The notes beneath the pieces were generated by a model. The model was not told the DNA's origin. It searched no databases and saw nothing but the letters and a program-made list of their open reading frames with translations. Made by a program: the position numbers and the translations under genes. Of a stretch of DNA of 64,000 nucleotides, positions 9,901 to 17,881 are shown in pieces (position 1 is the first letter of the stretch; each line of letters starts with the position of its first letter). The stretch comes from Acholeplasmatales bacterium (GTDB lineage: Bacteria; Bacillota_I; Bacilli_A; Acholeplasmatales; Anaeroplasmataceae). The stretch is taken from assembly GCA_017454375.1 (NCBI GenBank), contig JAFTDB010000014.1:28210-92209 (forward strand), in the 5' to 3' direction.

Positions 9901-10403
9901 AATTCGCCCGTTTTTATGGTCTGGTAGACGTGTTTATAGCCATTCCTAACCAAATCATTAATAAGATGATCAATACTAATCTCCATTCCCTTTTTTAATG
10001 TGAAGAATGAATTAGTCCAAATATCCTTATTAAGCTCATATTTGATGATACCATACATATTAGTGACTACTATCTTTTTAGGATTGTTAATAAGTGAATA
10101 AATAGTCTCTATTCTTTCAAATAAGAAGTCACCGCTTGTTGATACAATGCCTGATGATATAACCTCATCTCCAGGGAAGAATAATACATCATCATAGCCA
10201 ACAAGTTCACATAATGCATCATAATATTTTGTAGCCTCAAAAAGTGATGGTAATACCACGAATATACTACCTTCATAATCTGTATGGTCACAGCCAATTA
10301 CCATCTGGTTAAAGCCATCAGATGATTGACCAACCTTTAGGTTATCTGAAGTGATTATTGTATTAAAGCTATTTAGTTTTTTTAGGTATTCAAATATGTC
10401 CAA
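6948..10403 (-). CDS. mfd: Transcription-repair coupling factor Mfd
   Basis: 1151 residues, full length. Mfd displaces RNA polymerase stalled at DNA lesions and recruits the UvrABC excision machinery. The UvrB-homology N-terminal region, the RNA-polymerase-interacting domain (HIGDYVVHYDYGIGKYLGIE), the Walker A motif GDVGYGKTEVA, the DEEQ box (LLIIDEEQRFGV), ATPIPRT and QIRGRVGRS are all visible, followed by the C-terminal TRCF domain. The start is a TTG (10401-10403) with GGAGG seven bases upstream; there is no nearby in-frame ATG. No pth or spoVT partner is adjacent as in Bacillus. Confidence 0.97.
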   Translation of the reverse strand: MDIFEYLKKLNSFNTIITSDNLKVGQSSDGFNQMVIGCDHTDYEGSIFVVLPSLFEATKYYDALCELVGYDDVLFFPGDEVISSGIVSTSGDFLFERIETIYSLINNPKKIVVTNMYGIIKYELNKDIWTNSFFTLKKGMEISIDHLINDLVRNGYKHVYQTIKTGEFARRGSIVDIFPLGYNNPIRIDFFDDEIDEIKEFNFETQRSISKVDNVLILPVEELIYTAEDFSYAKDKILAFIDNFELSKIEEEVYNKDLFNLENHDSLGVLSRYVPFFDESKSTILDFSDNKRLYIIDPIKSLENYRRLLVDLDEYAFGNLQTLSKMDICYNFEKVLDMPAIKIEGLRNFGVPDFKVYSKNIDGYKGRVKQIVGDLKTYRKSKLVISFNNENRAKRLADVMDEEGVVTNTITDFSKFAPGVIYILYKYLPSFYLESEDLYILNESTIYDTEEKKTKARFKSIYKNAKKITSKDELHIGDYVVHYDYGIGKYLGIETLKLGGLSRDLIHVMYANNTALYIPLEKISNLMKYASYDVEGIMLHEIGGTSWARLKSRVRKRIHDISDELIALYAKRNASTGFKFPPDSEEQISFERDFEHELTKDQETALRDIKHDMESEKPMDRLVCGDVGYGKTEVALRAAFKAVYGGKQVAVLAPTTILARQHYQTFKSRMEEYGVRVEMLSRFVSTGEQNKIIDDVKRGSVDVLIGTHRILSTEIVFKDLGLLIIDEEQRFGVTHKERIKEMKVNVDCITLTATPIPRTLQMSMMGIKDLSMIETPPKDRYPIQTYVIERNDRVIQDAILKEMARGGQVFYLYNYTETIIDMKEHLQSLVPEARICIGHGKLKKEQLENTISKFIDGKYDVLLCTTIIETGIDMPRTNTLIIHDSDRLGLSQLYQIRGRVGRSNKIAYAYLMYEPRKELTVEAEKRLSTIKEFNELGSGYKIAMRDLSIRGAGDILGEEQSGFIESVGIDMYLKILDEEVNHKAPPKDEEIDKSLVLPIVNRTIDRSYIESDDQIISLHKKIAELNSLKELNELEAELLDRFGEPPLDIISYMYEKLMDNYCKKLGIYRIDRESTPGMAIYHFSKEVSEKLNGQFIFETLGKDKDILLAHYDKEVLIKVKNNQDVLYTIKHVCEFFNKIDNEKLYAEAINE

Positions 10404-10423
10404 AATAACACCTCCAGAAACAC

Positions 10424-10448
10424 GAAAAGGCTTAGAAATTCTAAGCCA
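10424..10448 (-). terminator. Rho-independent terminator after the aminotransferase gene
   Basis: Nine-base stem GGCTTAGAA/TTCTAAGCC (10429-10437 with 10439-10447) followed on the minus strand by TTTT. It lies between the aminotransferase stop and the mfd start. Confidence 0.8.
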
Positions 10449-10455
10449 AAAGTGC

Positions 10456-11688
10456 CTAATTATGTAATTTTATGATTTTAGCGATTACCGGAACCATCTT
10501 TTCTATCTCTACCATTGTAATAGATGATAAGGTAACTCTAATACATTTATCCATTGGGATAATATGTATTTTTTCTTTTACTAAATCCTCATAAACCTCC
10601 CAAGGATGATCCGTTGGGATAGTTAAGAAGAATCCTGATTTATAATTTAATAAAGGTAAGCTATATTTAATTGCTAGAGACTTAAATAGATTAGCTCTAT
10701 CATTTAACAAGTTAGAAACATAATTTATTTCTTTAACATATTTTTCTAATAGCTTATCATCTAAGATTATCTTAGATATTAAATTCATTCCCATATTAGT
10801 AGTATTACTCCACTTACTACGAGAAGAGAATTTATTAGCCTTACTAAATTCTTCTAATACTTCTTTTTCCTTTGATATTCCTACCATGGCTCCAACTCTT
10901 AAGCCATATAAGCCAAAGCTTTTAGAACCACTAAAGGCAAGTATTACTAAAACATTCTTTTTTATATTGTCATATAATTCCAAGTTAGATCGATTAACAA
11001 AATATGGATTAACATCAAAATCCTGATAAGCTAAATCATGAACAAGTATTACCTTAGTACCTGATTCAGCTAGCTCATTAATGAAGACAATTAAATTTCT
11101 AAATTCAATTTGTCTCATTGAGTAGCCTGTAGGATTTTGACATGGGTCATTAACAACGATTAAGATTCTATCCTGAGTCTTTTTAAGCTCATATGCTTTC
11201 TTCTTTAAATCCTCTAGGTTGAAGCAACCATATTCATCAAATAAATCATAACATACATGCCCTTGATTATTTTCATAAAGCATCTGTTTGTAATTACCCC
11301 ACATAAAGCTTGGAAGTAATGCTTTATCGCCTTCGTTTAAATAATTAGAAAAGCTATTTGATAAAGCTCCACTACCACCTGGAGTAGCTGATACAACTAC
11401 GTTATCTTTAAATAGCTCATAATGTGATTTAAATAGCCATTTCTTTAATGCTTCCTGGAAGTCCTTTGTACCTTCAGTTGGAGCATATGCAAATTTTTCT
11501 TCATTACTTAATTCAGCAAGTACCTTATTAATACTATCAAAGACAAATAGCTTTCCATCCTCATCATACATCATTCCGATAGTGGAATTGATAACAGTTG
11601 GATCCTCACGCTTTAGCTTCTTTGCGATACTACCTAAAGTAATAATATTACTTTTATCTTCTTTTTCTAAACTTCTATTAGCTAACAT
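10456..11688 (-). CDS. Class I/II PLP-dependent aminotransferase (aspartate/aromatic type)
   Basis: 410 residues. The PLP-binding pattern is complete: a glycine-rich ATPGGSGALSNSF segment, NDPCQNPTGYSM around the Asn/Pro motif, and SGSKSFGLYGLRVGAM containing the Schiff-base lysine, followed by a late arginine. This suggests an aspartate or tyrosine aminotransferase that transfers amino groups to 2-oxoglutarate; the substrate cannot be fixed from sequence. I chose the ATG at 11688, directly preceded by AGGAGG (four-base spacing), over the 11709 start. It lies eight bases after the YlbF-like gene and is followed by a terminator. Confidence 0.85.
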   Translation of the reverse strand: MLANRSLEKEDKSNIITLGSIAKKLKREDPTVINSTIGMMYDEDGKLFVFDSINKVLAELSNEEKFAYAPTEGTKDFQEALKKWLFKSHYELFKDNVVVSATPGGSGALSNSFSNYLNEGDKALLPSFMWGNYKQMLYENNQGHVCYDLFDEYGCFNLEDLKKKAYELKKTQDRILIVVNDPCQNPTGYSMRQIEFRNLIVFINELAESGTKVILVHDLAYQDFDVNPYFVNRSNLELYDNIKKNVLVILAFSGSKSFGLYGLRVGAMVGISKEKEVLEEFSKANKFSSRSKWSNTTNMGMNLISKIILDDKLLEKYVKEINYVSNLLNDRANLFKSLAIKYSLPLLNYKSGFFLTIPTDHPWEVYEDLVKEKIHIIPMDKCIRVTLSSITMVEIEKMVPVIAKIIKLHN

Positions 11689-11696
11689 ACATCCTC

Positions 11697-12041
11697 CTAA
11701 AAAGGCCAATTATTTAAAGAGAATTTATTGGAAATATTTTCTTTAATTTCATTGAAGTCATTATTAAGTTTTAGATTAAGCTTATTCTCAAGCTCGAAGT
11801 ATTTTTTCACTTCATCCTTGGAATAAAGATTACGTTTTGCTTCACTGAAATTTTTAATAATTGAATTATCTAAATAATTTCTTTCTTTAGCTTCTAAATA
11901 TAAAGATTCACATGTCTTGAATTTAATTATTAAATCTTTATATTTAGAATCAATTATATCCCTTAATCCAATTAATTCTTTAAATTCTTCACTATTTTTA
12001 ATTTCATTAACATAATCATCGATTAAATCATTAATGTCCAT
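11697..12041 (-). CDS. YlbF/YmcA-family regulator-like protein
   Basis: 114 residues, predicted to be almost wholly alpha-helical and highly charged. The segment EIKNSEEFKELIGLRDIID and the later heptad-like helices resemble the Com_YlbF family (PF06133), whose Bacillus members form the Y-complex with RNase Y and affect competence, biofilm and sporulation. The match is made from memory of the family and is moderate. It lies just after the terminator of the surface-fibre operon and shares direction with the aminotransferase, so weak read-through or a poorly conserved promoter in the 41-base gap must drive it. Confidence 0.6.
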   Translation of the reverse strand: MDINDLIDDYVNEIKNSEEFKELIGLRDIIDSKYKDLIIKFKTCESLYLEAKERNYLDNSIIKNFSEAKRNLYSKDEVKKYFELENKLNLKLNNDFNEIKENISNKFSLNNWPF

Positions 12042-12057
12042 ATTATCCTTATATAAA

Positions 12058-12082
12058 TAAAAGAATCTTATTTAAGATTCTA
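12058..12082 (-). terminator. Terminator closing the SipW/TasA-like/AAA operon
   Basis: Perfect nine-base stem AGAATCTTA/TAAGATTCT (12062-12070 with 12073-12081) and a broken T-run (TTTTATTTAT) on the minus strand, starting right at the stop codon of the signal peptidase gene. The stem is AT-rich, so read-through into ylbF is plausible. Confidence 0.65.
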
Positions 12083-12712
12083 CTACTTATCTTTATCTTT
12101 CAATTTTTCTAATTCTTCCTTTAATATCTCATTACGCATTTCTTCACGAAGTAGGTTCTTTTCTTCCTCGCGTGCTTCCTTAAGCTCTTCTTGTTTAGAC
12201 TTAACGATATAAGATATTATCTGCAAGACGAAAAACAATATGATTAAAACAACAATCACAATGTATACTGCAAGTCTATTTACTCCACCAGAAAAAATCT
12301 TTAAAAAGTCGGCTTTACCAATATATTTACCAAATAATATATCTTTAGTTACCTTTACATTATCAACAGATGGATTATTGTCACCTTTACATACTAAATA
12401 ATCAGCAGTTTTTCCAACTACACGGTGAATTATATATTTATCCTCACCTTGATTGTAGTAAACTACTACATCACCAGTTTGTACAGCATCAAAAGAAATA
12501 TTAGAAAATATTACATAGTCACCAGCCATTATTTCTGGTTCCATTGATTTGGTAGGAACATAAGAAAATGAAAGTCCAAATACTCTAGGTGGCCTATTGT
12601 TGACGTTACCAACAAATACGCTAATACCAATATATAGACATAAAGTTATTAATATTGATGTTATAACATAAAGTACTATATTAGACTTTTTTATCTTCTT
12701 TTTTTCTTCCAT
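12083..12712 (-). CDS. SipW-type signal peptidase I, with cytoplasmic coiled-coil tail
   Basis: 209 residues. A membrane helix at about 12-34 is followed by the catalytic serine in YVPTKSMEP (Ser56) and the catalytic histidine in YIIHRVVG (His96). The Ser/His rather than Ser/Lys dyad marks the SipW/ER type that processes TasA-like fibre proteins. A second helix at about 148-170 leads into a highly charged, probably coiled-coil tail, which standard SipW lacks. Its ATG lies one base after the stop of the upstream DUF2357-like gene, so translation is coupled. It is the last gene of the operon containing five putative substrates. Confidence 0.88.
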   Translation of the reverse strand: MEEKKKIKKSNIVLYVITSILITLCLYIGISVFVGNVNNRPPRVFGLSFSYVPTKSMEPEIMAGDYVIFSNISFDAVQTGDVVVYYNQGEDKYIIHRVVGKTADYLVCKGDNNPSVDNVKVTKDILFGKYIGKADFLKIFSGGVNRLAVYIVIVVLIILFFVLQIISYIVKSKQEELKEAREEEKNLLREEMRNEILKEELEKLKDKDK

Positions 12713-12713
12713 C

Positions 12714-14162
12714 TTATTTTGCTTCTGTCTTTTTAGCTTGTTTCAAAGCTAATTTCTTAGCTTTTTCTCTTTCTTTAGCTTCTTTTGTTTTAATCTTATT
12801 ATCTAATCTTTCAATTATCTTTTCAGAACGTTTGATTTCCTTACCCATTCTAGCAATATTCATTTGCTTAGCACGATATACTATTTCTAGAATCTTCTTC
12901 TTATTTCTTTGGAAATCAATTTGATCATTTAAATCTTTACTTTCAAGCTCATCATCAGAAATTTTGAATAATGTTGGATATAGCTGATCAAGCATATCTA
13001 GCATTTGTTTATAAACGATTCTTACAGATTCCTTATAAACCTCTCCAGATTCCTGTAGAGCCTCTAAGCTTGCATCATAGAATTTAGCTGTTTGTGATAA
13101 CAACAATTCATTCATTCTATAATCCTCAAGCGGCTTGTGCTCAGCATTAAGGGTTAAATCAAGCTCAATATTGTTATTTTGTTCAGGCTTAGGTGCCTTA
13201 ATTGATGGTAAATTCTTTGAAGCATAAACATCCTCAATCTCACGATTTTTGATGAATGATGCCAAAGCAAGTGCCATTATTTGATTAATGTCATTATCAA
13301 ATTCAGTTGAATATTTATAACTCTTCTCTTTAATATCGATATCATTTGATATTCCATCATATCTATCTAGATATAACCATAAATCATAACACATCTTAAA
13401 ATCTGGGTTATGTAGGATTATATTAGTCTTCATGATTGGAGGTAATACTTCTTTAGCCTTGGCTAGAGCACGTATGAATTCAGAACCATTTAGGCCTTTA
13501 ATCATTTCTCTAACATTAAGTAGACGATTATATTGTTCCTTAGTAGTTTTAACATCCACTGTTAAATCATTTTTAATAGCGATGTCTAAACTAACAGTAA
13601 CATCTTGACCTGATAATAAGAAATTATCAGTTACATTTAATCTTTGAGTCTCAAATGATTCTAAAGTACCATGTAATGCTTCATATCTACGTTCCAAAAA
13701 TATTTCAATTCTTTTTACTAATGATTTAATGAATCTATTTTCATAGATTGCAAGTTCTTCATCAGCAAACGTAGTCATTACCTTTGATGGTATAACATTA
13801 TCATATTCATCTATTTCACGGATGTATTGTGTATGTGAAGCTAAATGTCTAACTGTATCAGAATTAATCTTTTTAGCCTTTTCTACACTTACTATATCAT
13901 CATCGTAACGAATAGAGCGGTGTGGATTCTTCATTATCTTTATAATAGAAGGGTATACAGATTCAATCTTATCTAAGAAATCCATTTTGAAGTTCTTTAT
14001 TTCAGTTTGAGTCTTATTATAAACTTCCTTTTTACCGCTTTTTACTCTACCAACTAAGTATTTACCAAATTCATCTTTATTATTTTCTTTATCTAGTGTT
14101 TGATATATTTTGGCGTAGTAAGAGACTAGATCTTCATTTTTAATCTCTGCATTTTTTGCCAT
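12714..14162 (-). CDS. DUF2357-like partner of a McrB-type ATPase
   Basis: 482 residues, predicted soluble and mainly helical. The motif IYENRFIKSLVKRIEIFL (about residues 139-156) and the preceding NPHRSIRYDDDIVSVEKAKKI resemble DUF2357 proteins, which pair with McrB-like AAA+ ATPases. The PD-(D/E)XK nuclease domain often fused to DUF2357 is not visible; instead the C-terminus (about 420-482) is a long lysine-rich coiled coil. It sits 17 bases downstream of the AAA+ gene and one base upstream of a SipW gene. I infer an adaptor or scaffold of the membrane AAA+ machine. The family assignment is moderate and the function unknown. Confidence 0.6.
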   Translation of the reverse strand: MAKNAEIKNEDLVSYYAKIYQTLDKENNKDEFGKYLVGRVKSGKKEVYNKTQTEIKNFKMDFLDKIESVYPSIIKIMKNPHRSIRYDDDIVSVEKAKKINSDTVRHLASHTQYIREIDEYDNVIPSKVMTTFADEELAIYENRFIKSLVKRIEIFLERRYEALHGTLESFETQRLNVTDNFLLSGQDVTVSLDIAIKNDLTVDVKTTKEQYNRLLNVREMIKGLNGSEFIRALAKAKEVLPPIMKTNIILHNPDFKMCYDLWLYLDRYDGISNDIDIKEKSYKYSTEFDNDINQIMALALASFIKNREIEDVYASKNLPSIKAPKPEQNNNIELDLTLNAEHKPLEDYRMNELLLSQTAKFYDASLEALQESGEVYKESVRIVYKQMLDMLDQLYPTLFKISDDELESKDLNDQIDFQRNKKKILEIVYRAKQMNIARMGKEIKRSEKIIERLDNKIKTKEAKEREKAKKLALKQAKKTEAK

Positions 14163-14179
14163 AATAAATCACCACCTAA

Positions 14180-15718
14180 CTAAGAGTTCTTCTTTAATTC
14201 TTCAATATAAGCCTTAGATACCTTAAATTCGTTTTTACCGAATAATTTATCTAAAGTAACGATTAATTCGTCAAGTTCATTCTTTAAGAATGATAAATTT
14301 AACATTTCAAATTTTCTTAAAATCTTATATGTCAACATATAATCAAGACCATCGAATTCAGAAAATCCGCAGGCAATGTATACTGGAACAAATCTCTTGA
14401 TTTGAGCAGTGATACGGTTACCAAATGCAATCTTGAATTTAGCTTGGATGAATTCATCTAATTCATCGAAAGCCTTTTGAGCCATATCTGATAATGCATA
14501 ACCATTTTTGATTCTTTCAAATAAGTCATTTAAATAATCATATGTAATAGATACTGCTTCTGTATATGGAGCATCAATAAATGAAGCTCTTTGATTAATT
14601 GCGATAGCAACTGCTCTATCATATACCTTATCAGTAATTGTATAAGTAGAGTCATCCTTGTTGGCTGTACCAACGAACCATAGATTTTGTGGAATCAAAA
14701 TCTTACCATTGATTAAGTTCTTTGGATCTTGAACTTCACTTGTAGGTACGATATCAATCTTCCAGTCAGTGATTGGACGTTCCATAACTGATAGGAATTC
14801 AGCGAAATAGTACTCGATACGAGCAAGGTTCATTTCATCTAGAACGATTAGGTTAATTGTATCTGAATAACCAGCTGCATAAACAGCACGTAAGAAATCT
14901 GTTTCATTGAATCTCTTAGTGAATTCATTTAGGTAACCTAGTAATTCTGAACGGTCTCTCCATGATGGTTGAACCGAAATGATTGCTGCTTCATTTTGGA
15001 AGAACTTACCCATGGCGAAAGGAAGTGATGTTTTACCTGTACCTGAAATACCTTCTAAGATCATAATCTTAGATGTTGCCATACCAGCAAAGAATCTGGC
15101 AACTATTTCCTTAGTATAATATAGATGAAGTTGTGATGCAGCGAAGTTAATAAATCTATCAACAAGTTCTTTCATATCTAGCATATCAGTTCCTGTCATA
15201 ACAGTAACCTTTGGATTTTCTTCAACCTCTTGGTCTACTTGGATTAGCTTAGCAAATCTAGATTCATTTTCGCCTTTTTTCTTAGTTGAAATAGCTTCAT
15301 AATCTAGTGAGCCAGTTGCTCCACCACCAAGTGTTGAAACCTTCATAGCTAGAATCTTGTTTTTCTCATCAATAAGTTCTACAACCTTTTGATTAAGAAG
15401 TGATACTTCTTCAACAAGTGAATCCTTATCAATTTCTCTTTTAACAAATTTAACATATCTTTTTATTAATTGGAATATTAGGACAAAAAGCAAAGCAATA
15501 AAACCTATATTAATAATTAATACAAGGATGAAAGCAATGTAGTCTAGCGCATTCCAAGAACCCATCGCATTTGACAAGCTATTGAAATAACCATTAGAGT
15601 CCCACCAATCTGTTTTAAATATTTTTACGATTATACTAATATGTAGTAAAAACCATTCGCAAATGTTATTCCATAAATCTGATAGAAATTGAATATACCA
15701 TTGTGCAAATCCACCCAT
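14180..15718 (-). CDS. Membrane-anchored McrB-like AAA+ ATPase
   Basis: 512 residues from the ATG at 15718 (GGAG ten bases upstream; the GTG at 15727 is less likely). N-terminal hydrophobic segments at about 20-33 and 60-85 anchor it, then a coiled coil (about 98-125), a linker and one AAA+ domain: Walker A GISGTGKTS (about 223), the McrB-type QPSWRDRSELLGYLNEF, Walker B LIVLDEMNLARIEYYFAEFL, sensor FVGTANKDDS and an arginine finger in VYDRA. McrB relatives are GTP- or ATP-driven ring motors usually acting in type IV restriction. Membrane anchoring and the SipW/fibre-protein context argue instead for a role in surface assembly, which is inference. Confidence 0.82.
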   Translation of the reverse strand: MGGFAQWYIQFLSDLWNNICEWFLLHISIIVKIFKTDWWDSNGYFNSLSNAMGSWNALDYIAFILVLIINIGFIALLFVLIFQLIKRYVKFVKREIDKDSLVEEVSLLNQKVVELIDEKNKILAMKVSTLGGGATGSLDYEAISTKKKGENESRFAKLIQVDQEVEENPKVTVMTGTDMLDMKELVDRFINFAASQLHLYYTKEIVARFFAGMATSKIMILEGISGTGKTSLPFAMGKFFQNEAAIISVQPSWRDRSELLGYLNEFTKRFNETDFLRAVYAAGYSDTINLIVLDEMNLARIEYYFAEFLSVMERPITDWKIDIVPTSEVQDPKNLINGKILIPQNLWFVGTANKDDSTYTITDKVYDRAVAIAINQRASFIDAPYTEAVSITYDYLNDLFERIKNGYALSDMAQKAFDELDEFIQAKFKIAFGNRITAQIKRFVPVYIACGFSEFDGLDYMLTYKILRKFEMLNLSFLKNELDELIVTLDKLFGKNEFKVSKAYIEELKKNS

Positions 15719-15749
15719 ACATATCACACTCCATTATAAAATGTTTATA

Positions 15750-16676
15750 CTATTCCTCTTTTTGAGGTTCTTCAGTTACTTCCTTTTTTTCTTCATCTAA
15801 AGACTCTTCTTTAGTCTCTTCTACAGTATCTTCTGTAGGCGTAGTATCCTCTACTACTTCAGCTTCTTTATTAGCAGTTTGTCCTTGTAGCTCTGCTAAA
15901 ATTTCAGCTCTCATTTTTTCTCTTTCGGCTTCAAGTTCAGCCTTCATAGCTTCTTTATCATTTTCAATATCTTTTCGGCCTTTTGCATTCTTTAAATCTA
16001 AGATATTCTTAAATACAAAGAATACTTCTATTAATAATATAATAGCTATAGGGATTACAAAGTAGAATAACCAATTCTTTTGAATATTAACAAGCACATT
16101 ACCAGCACCACCATTGATACCAGTAACAACACCCTTAATTTGATTATTAGATACATGTTCAACGTATCCAAATGCCTCAAGCGAACCATTATGATCACTC
16201 ATTGGGTTTGCCTTATCAAAAGCGTTAACTTGGGCAATCTTATCACCTTGTGTAATAACATATTTGTTTTCAACATTGATATACACAATTCTATGTGAAT
16301 TTAGTGCTTCAAGCTTACCATCATAATATGTTATGACATCGCCAACCTTTAAGCCATTGATGTCTCCACCATATACGTTAGCATATAGTAAATCGCCCTT
16401 CTTTATTTCTCCAATTGAATAATCTTTCCATTCAGCAGGATTATTACCATTAGGACTACGTTCCATAGAGTCTGAAACTACAGCCAAAAAGCCTTTTCCA
16501 AATATATTTGGAAAATTATCCTTTCCTGAACGTATATTCATAATTGAGAATATCAATAAAGCAAATATTATAGCATAGAAAACAACATTACCTGCAATCT
16601 TTAATCCAAAGATTACCTTTTGTTTAGTTGTTTTCTTTTCTATGTTTAATTCTTCACTCTGTACAACTGGTTCCAT
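15750..16676 (-). CDS. Second SipW-type signal peptidase I with long acidic tail
   Basis: 308 residues. Membrane helix at about 28-47; catalytic Ser70 in VVSDSMERSP; catalytic His128 in LNSHRIVYI, again the SipW/ER-type Ser/His dyad. The extracytoplasmic domain is larger than in the partner peptidase, with inserts between Ser and His. After a second helix (about 204-225) comes a cytoplasmic tail of about 80 residues, first coiled coil (DKEAMKAELEAEREKMRAEI) and then Glu/Thr-rich. Two different peptidases in one operon suggest different substrates or a regulated step. It lies between the TasA-like genes and the AAA+ gene. Confidence 0.85.
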   Translation of the reverse strand: MEPVVQSEELNIEKKTTKQKVIFGLKIAGNVVFYAIIFALLIFSIMNIRSGKDNFPNIFGKGFLAVVSDSMERSPNGNNPAEWKDYSIGEIKKGDLLYANVYGGDINGLKVGDVITYYDGKLEALNSHRIVYINVENKYVITQGDKIAQVNAFDKANPMSDHNGSLEAFGYVEHVSNNQIKGVVTGINGGAGNVLVNIQKNWLFYFVIPIAIILLIEVFFVFKNILDLKNAKGRKDIENDKEAMKAELEAEREKMRAEILAELQGQTANKEAEVVEDTTPTEDTVEETKEESLDEEKKEVTEEPQKEE

Positions 16677-16708
16677 TATACCAATCCCTTCTTAGGCCAT
16701 TACTAAAT

Positions 16709-16740
16709 AGATTCTATAGGGCCATTAATCTATAAAATCT
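16709..16740 (-). other. Hairpin between the fibre-protein genes and the SipW/AAA genes
   Basis: In the minus-strand RNA 16730-16740 pairs with 16709-16719 over 11 bases, including a U-G wobble that is a mismatch in the plus-strand reading; the loop is ten bases. No T-run follows, so it is not a standard terminator. It sits in the largest gap of the operon (78 bases). Confidence 0.5.
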
Positions 16741-16754
16741 TTAAAAACGATTCA

Positions 16755-17840
16755 TTAATTATTTTCCTTATTAGCTACAAATTTAATGTTCAATCTTACT
16801 GGTGAACGATCAACAACACCGAAACAATCAGCATCATAACCTTCAAACCAGAATAAAACTGTCATTTTCATCATTTGATCAATTCTAATTTTTTCTTTAG
16901 CTTTATTAGAACTAACTATTTGATTTAGGTTAGTTGAGATATATTCTATATCTCCTCTATTTTTTACGCCATCAGGAACAGTCTTACGTGTTCCCATTGT
17001 TTTAATATTGTAATCGAATATTCCCACATTCAACTCATCAGATAAACACCCACCAAAGCTATATACTCCTGTAGCTGGATTATACGTTGGATATTGTGTC
17101 CCACCTTGATAAATAATTAAATCTTCAGGCACTTGTCCTGTATTGTATCTTTCAGGATGATATTTTTCTACAACATTAAATTTTTCAAATGCACATCTAA
17201 CAGCAGATGCTGAATCTACAATTAAGTCAGTTCTAACTTTCGTTCCACCTTGGATGCCGTTTAAAGCTGGATTTACAAAGTTAGAAGGATATTCAAATTC
17301 ATGAGTAAGACCAAAATCTTGTTTAGTACCTGTGAACAAATCTCCTTTTAGATATGCATCTAAGTAGAAATCAGATTCTGGAATTTCAGATGGAATATCA
17401 GTTTTATAAGCTGATATATATAAATCAAATTTAATATAGTGCTTAGTTGGTTGACTATTAATATCAAAGAATCGGCTTAATTCTGTATTATAATCAGGAA
17501 TAACAGATGCTTGATCAAGTGTTATCTCATTAAATAGATTCCTTATTTCAACTAATGTTAGTGTGTCTAGATAATCTGAAGAATAACCATAATTCTTTAA
17601 TATTACCCTTTTTAATTCATCTTGATCTATATGTGATGTAAATGTCCCTTCTTTACCGGTAAGTGACACTTCTATTCCATATTCTTCAAGTTCTTCGACA
17701 ACTTCTAGGTCAACTTCAAAGTTTTCCCATTTAGAAGTTGAATTGATTCCTACCCATGCAAAAGTTGATGCAACTAATGTTATGGCAGAAATCAGCATAA
17801 GCATTGATGTTATAAACAATCTTGTAATTGCCTTTTGCAT
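16755..17840 (-). CDS. TasA/camelysin-like secreted protein 5 (SipW-dependent type)
   Basis: 361 residues. The N-terminus MQKAITRLFITSMLMLISAI and then VASTFAWVG is a SipW-type signal peptide with the T-x-A-W motif near the cleavage site. A long beta-rich ectodomain ends in MTVLFWFEGYDADCFGVVDRS, the W-x-E-G-x-D-x-D-C-F signature shared by the paralogues of this operon. AAGGAGG precedes the ATG with good spacing. This is the copy nearest the SipW genes and has the most divergent signal (FAWVG). It is probably a structural or accessory subunit of a surface fibre; the role is inferred from family and context. Confidence 0.78.
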   Translation of the reverse strand: MQKAITRLFITSMLMLISAITLVASTFAWVGINSTSKWENFEVDLEVVEELEEYGIEVSLTGKEGTFTSHIDQDELKRVILKNYGYSSDYLDTLTLVEIRNLFNEITLDQASVIPDYNTELSRFFDINSQPTKHYIKFDLYISAYKTDIPSEIPESDFYLDAYLKGDLFTGTKQDFGLTHEFEYPSNFVNPALNGIQGGTKVRTDLIVDSASAVRCAFEKFNVVEKYHPERYNTGQVPEDLIIYQGGTQYPTYNPATGVYSFGGCLSDELNVGIFDYNIKTMGTRKTVPDGVKNRGDIEYISTNLNQIVSSNKAKEKIRIDQMMKMTVLFWFEGYDADCFGVVDRSPVRLNIKFVANKENN

Positions 17841-17881
17841 GGGTCATCCTCCTTCATTCAAAAATTAATTATAATTACAAA

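Noticed and set aside
12714..15718. McrBC-type restriction (defence) system made of the AAA+ and DUF2357-like genes
   Set aside because: No PD-(D/E)XK nuclease or DNA-binding domain is visible, the ATPase is membrane-anchored, and both genes are embedded in a secretion/surface operon.
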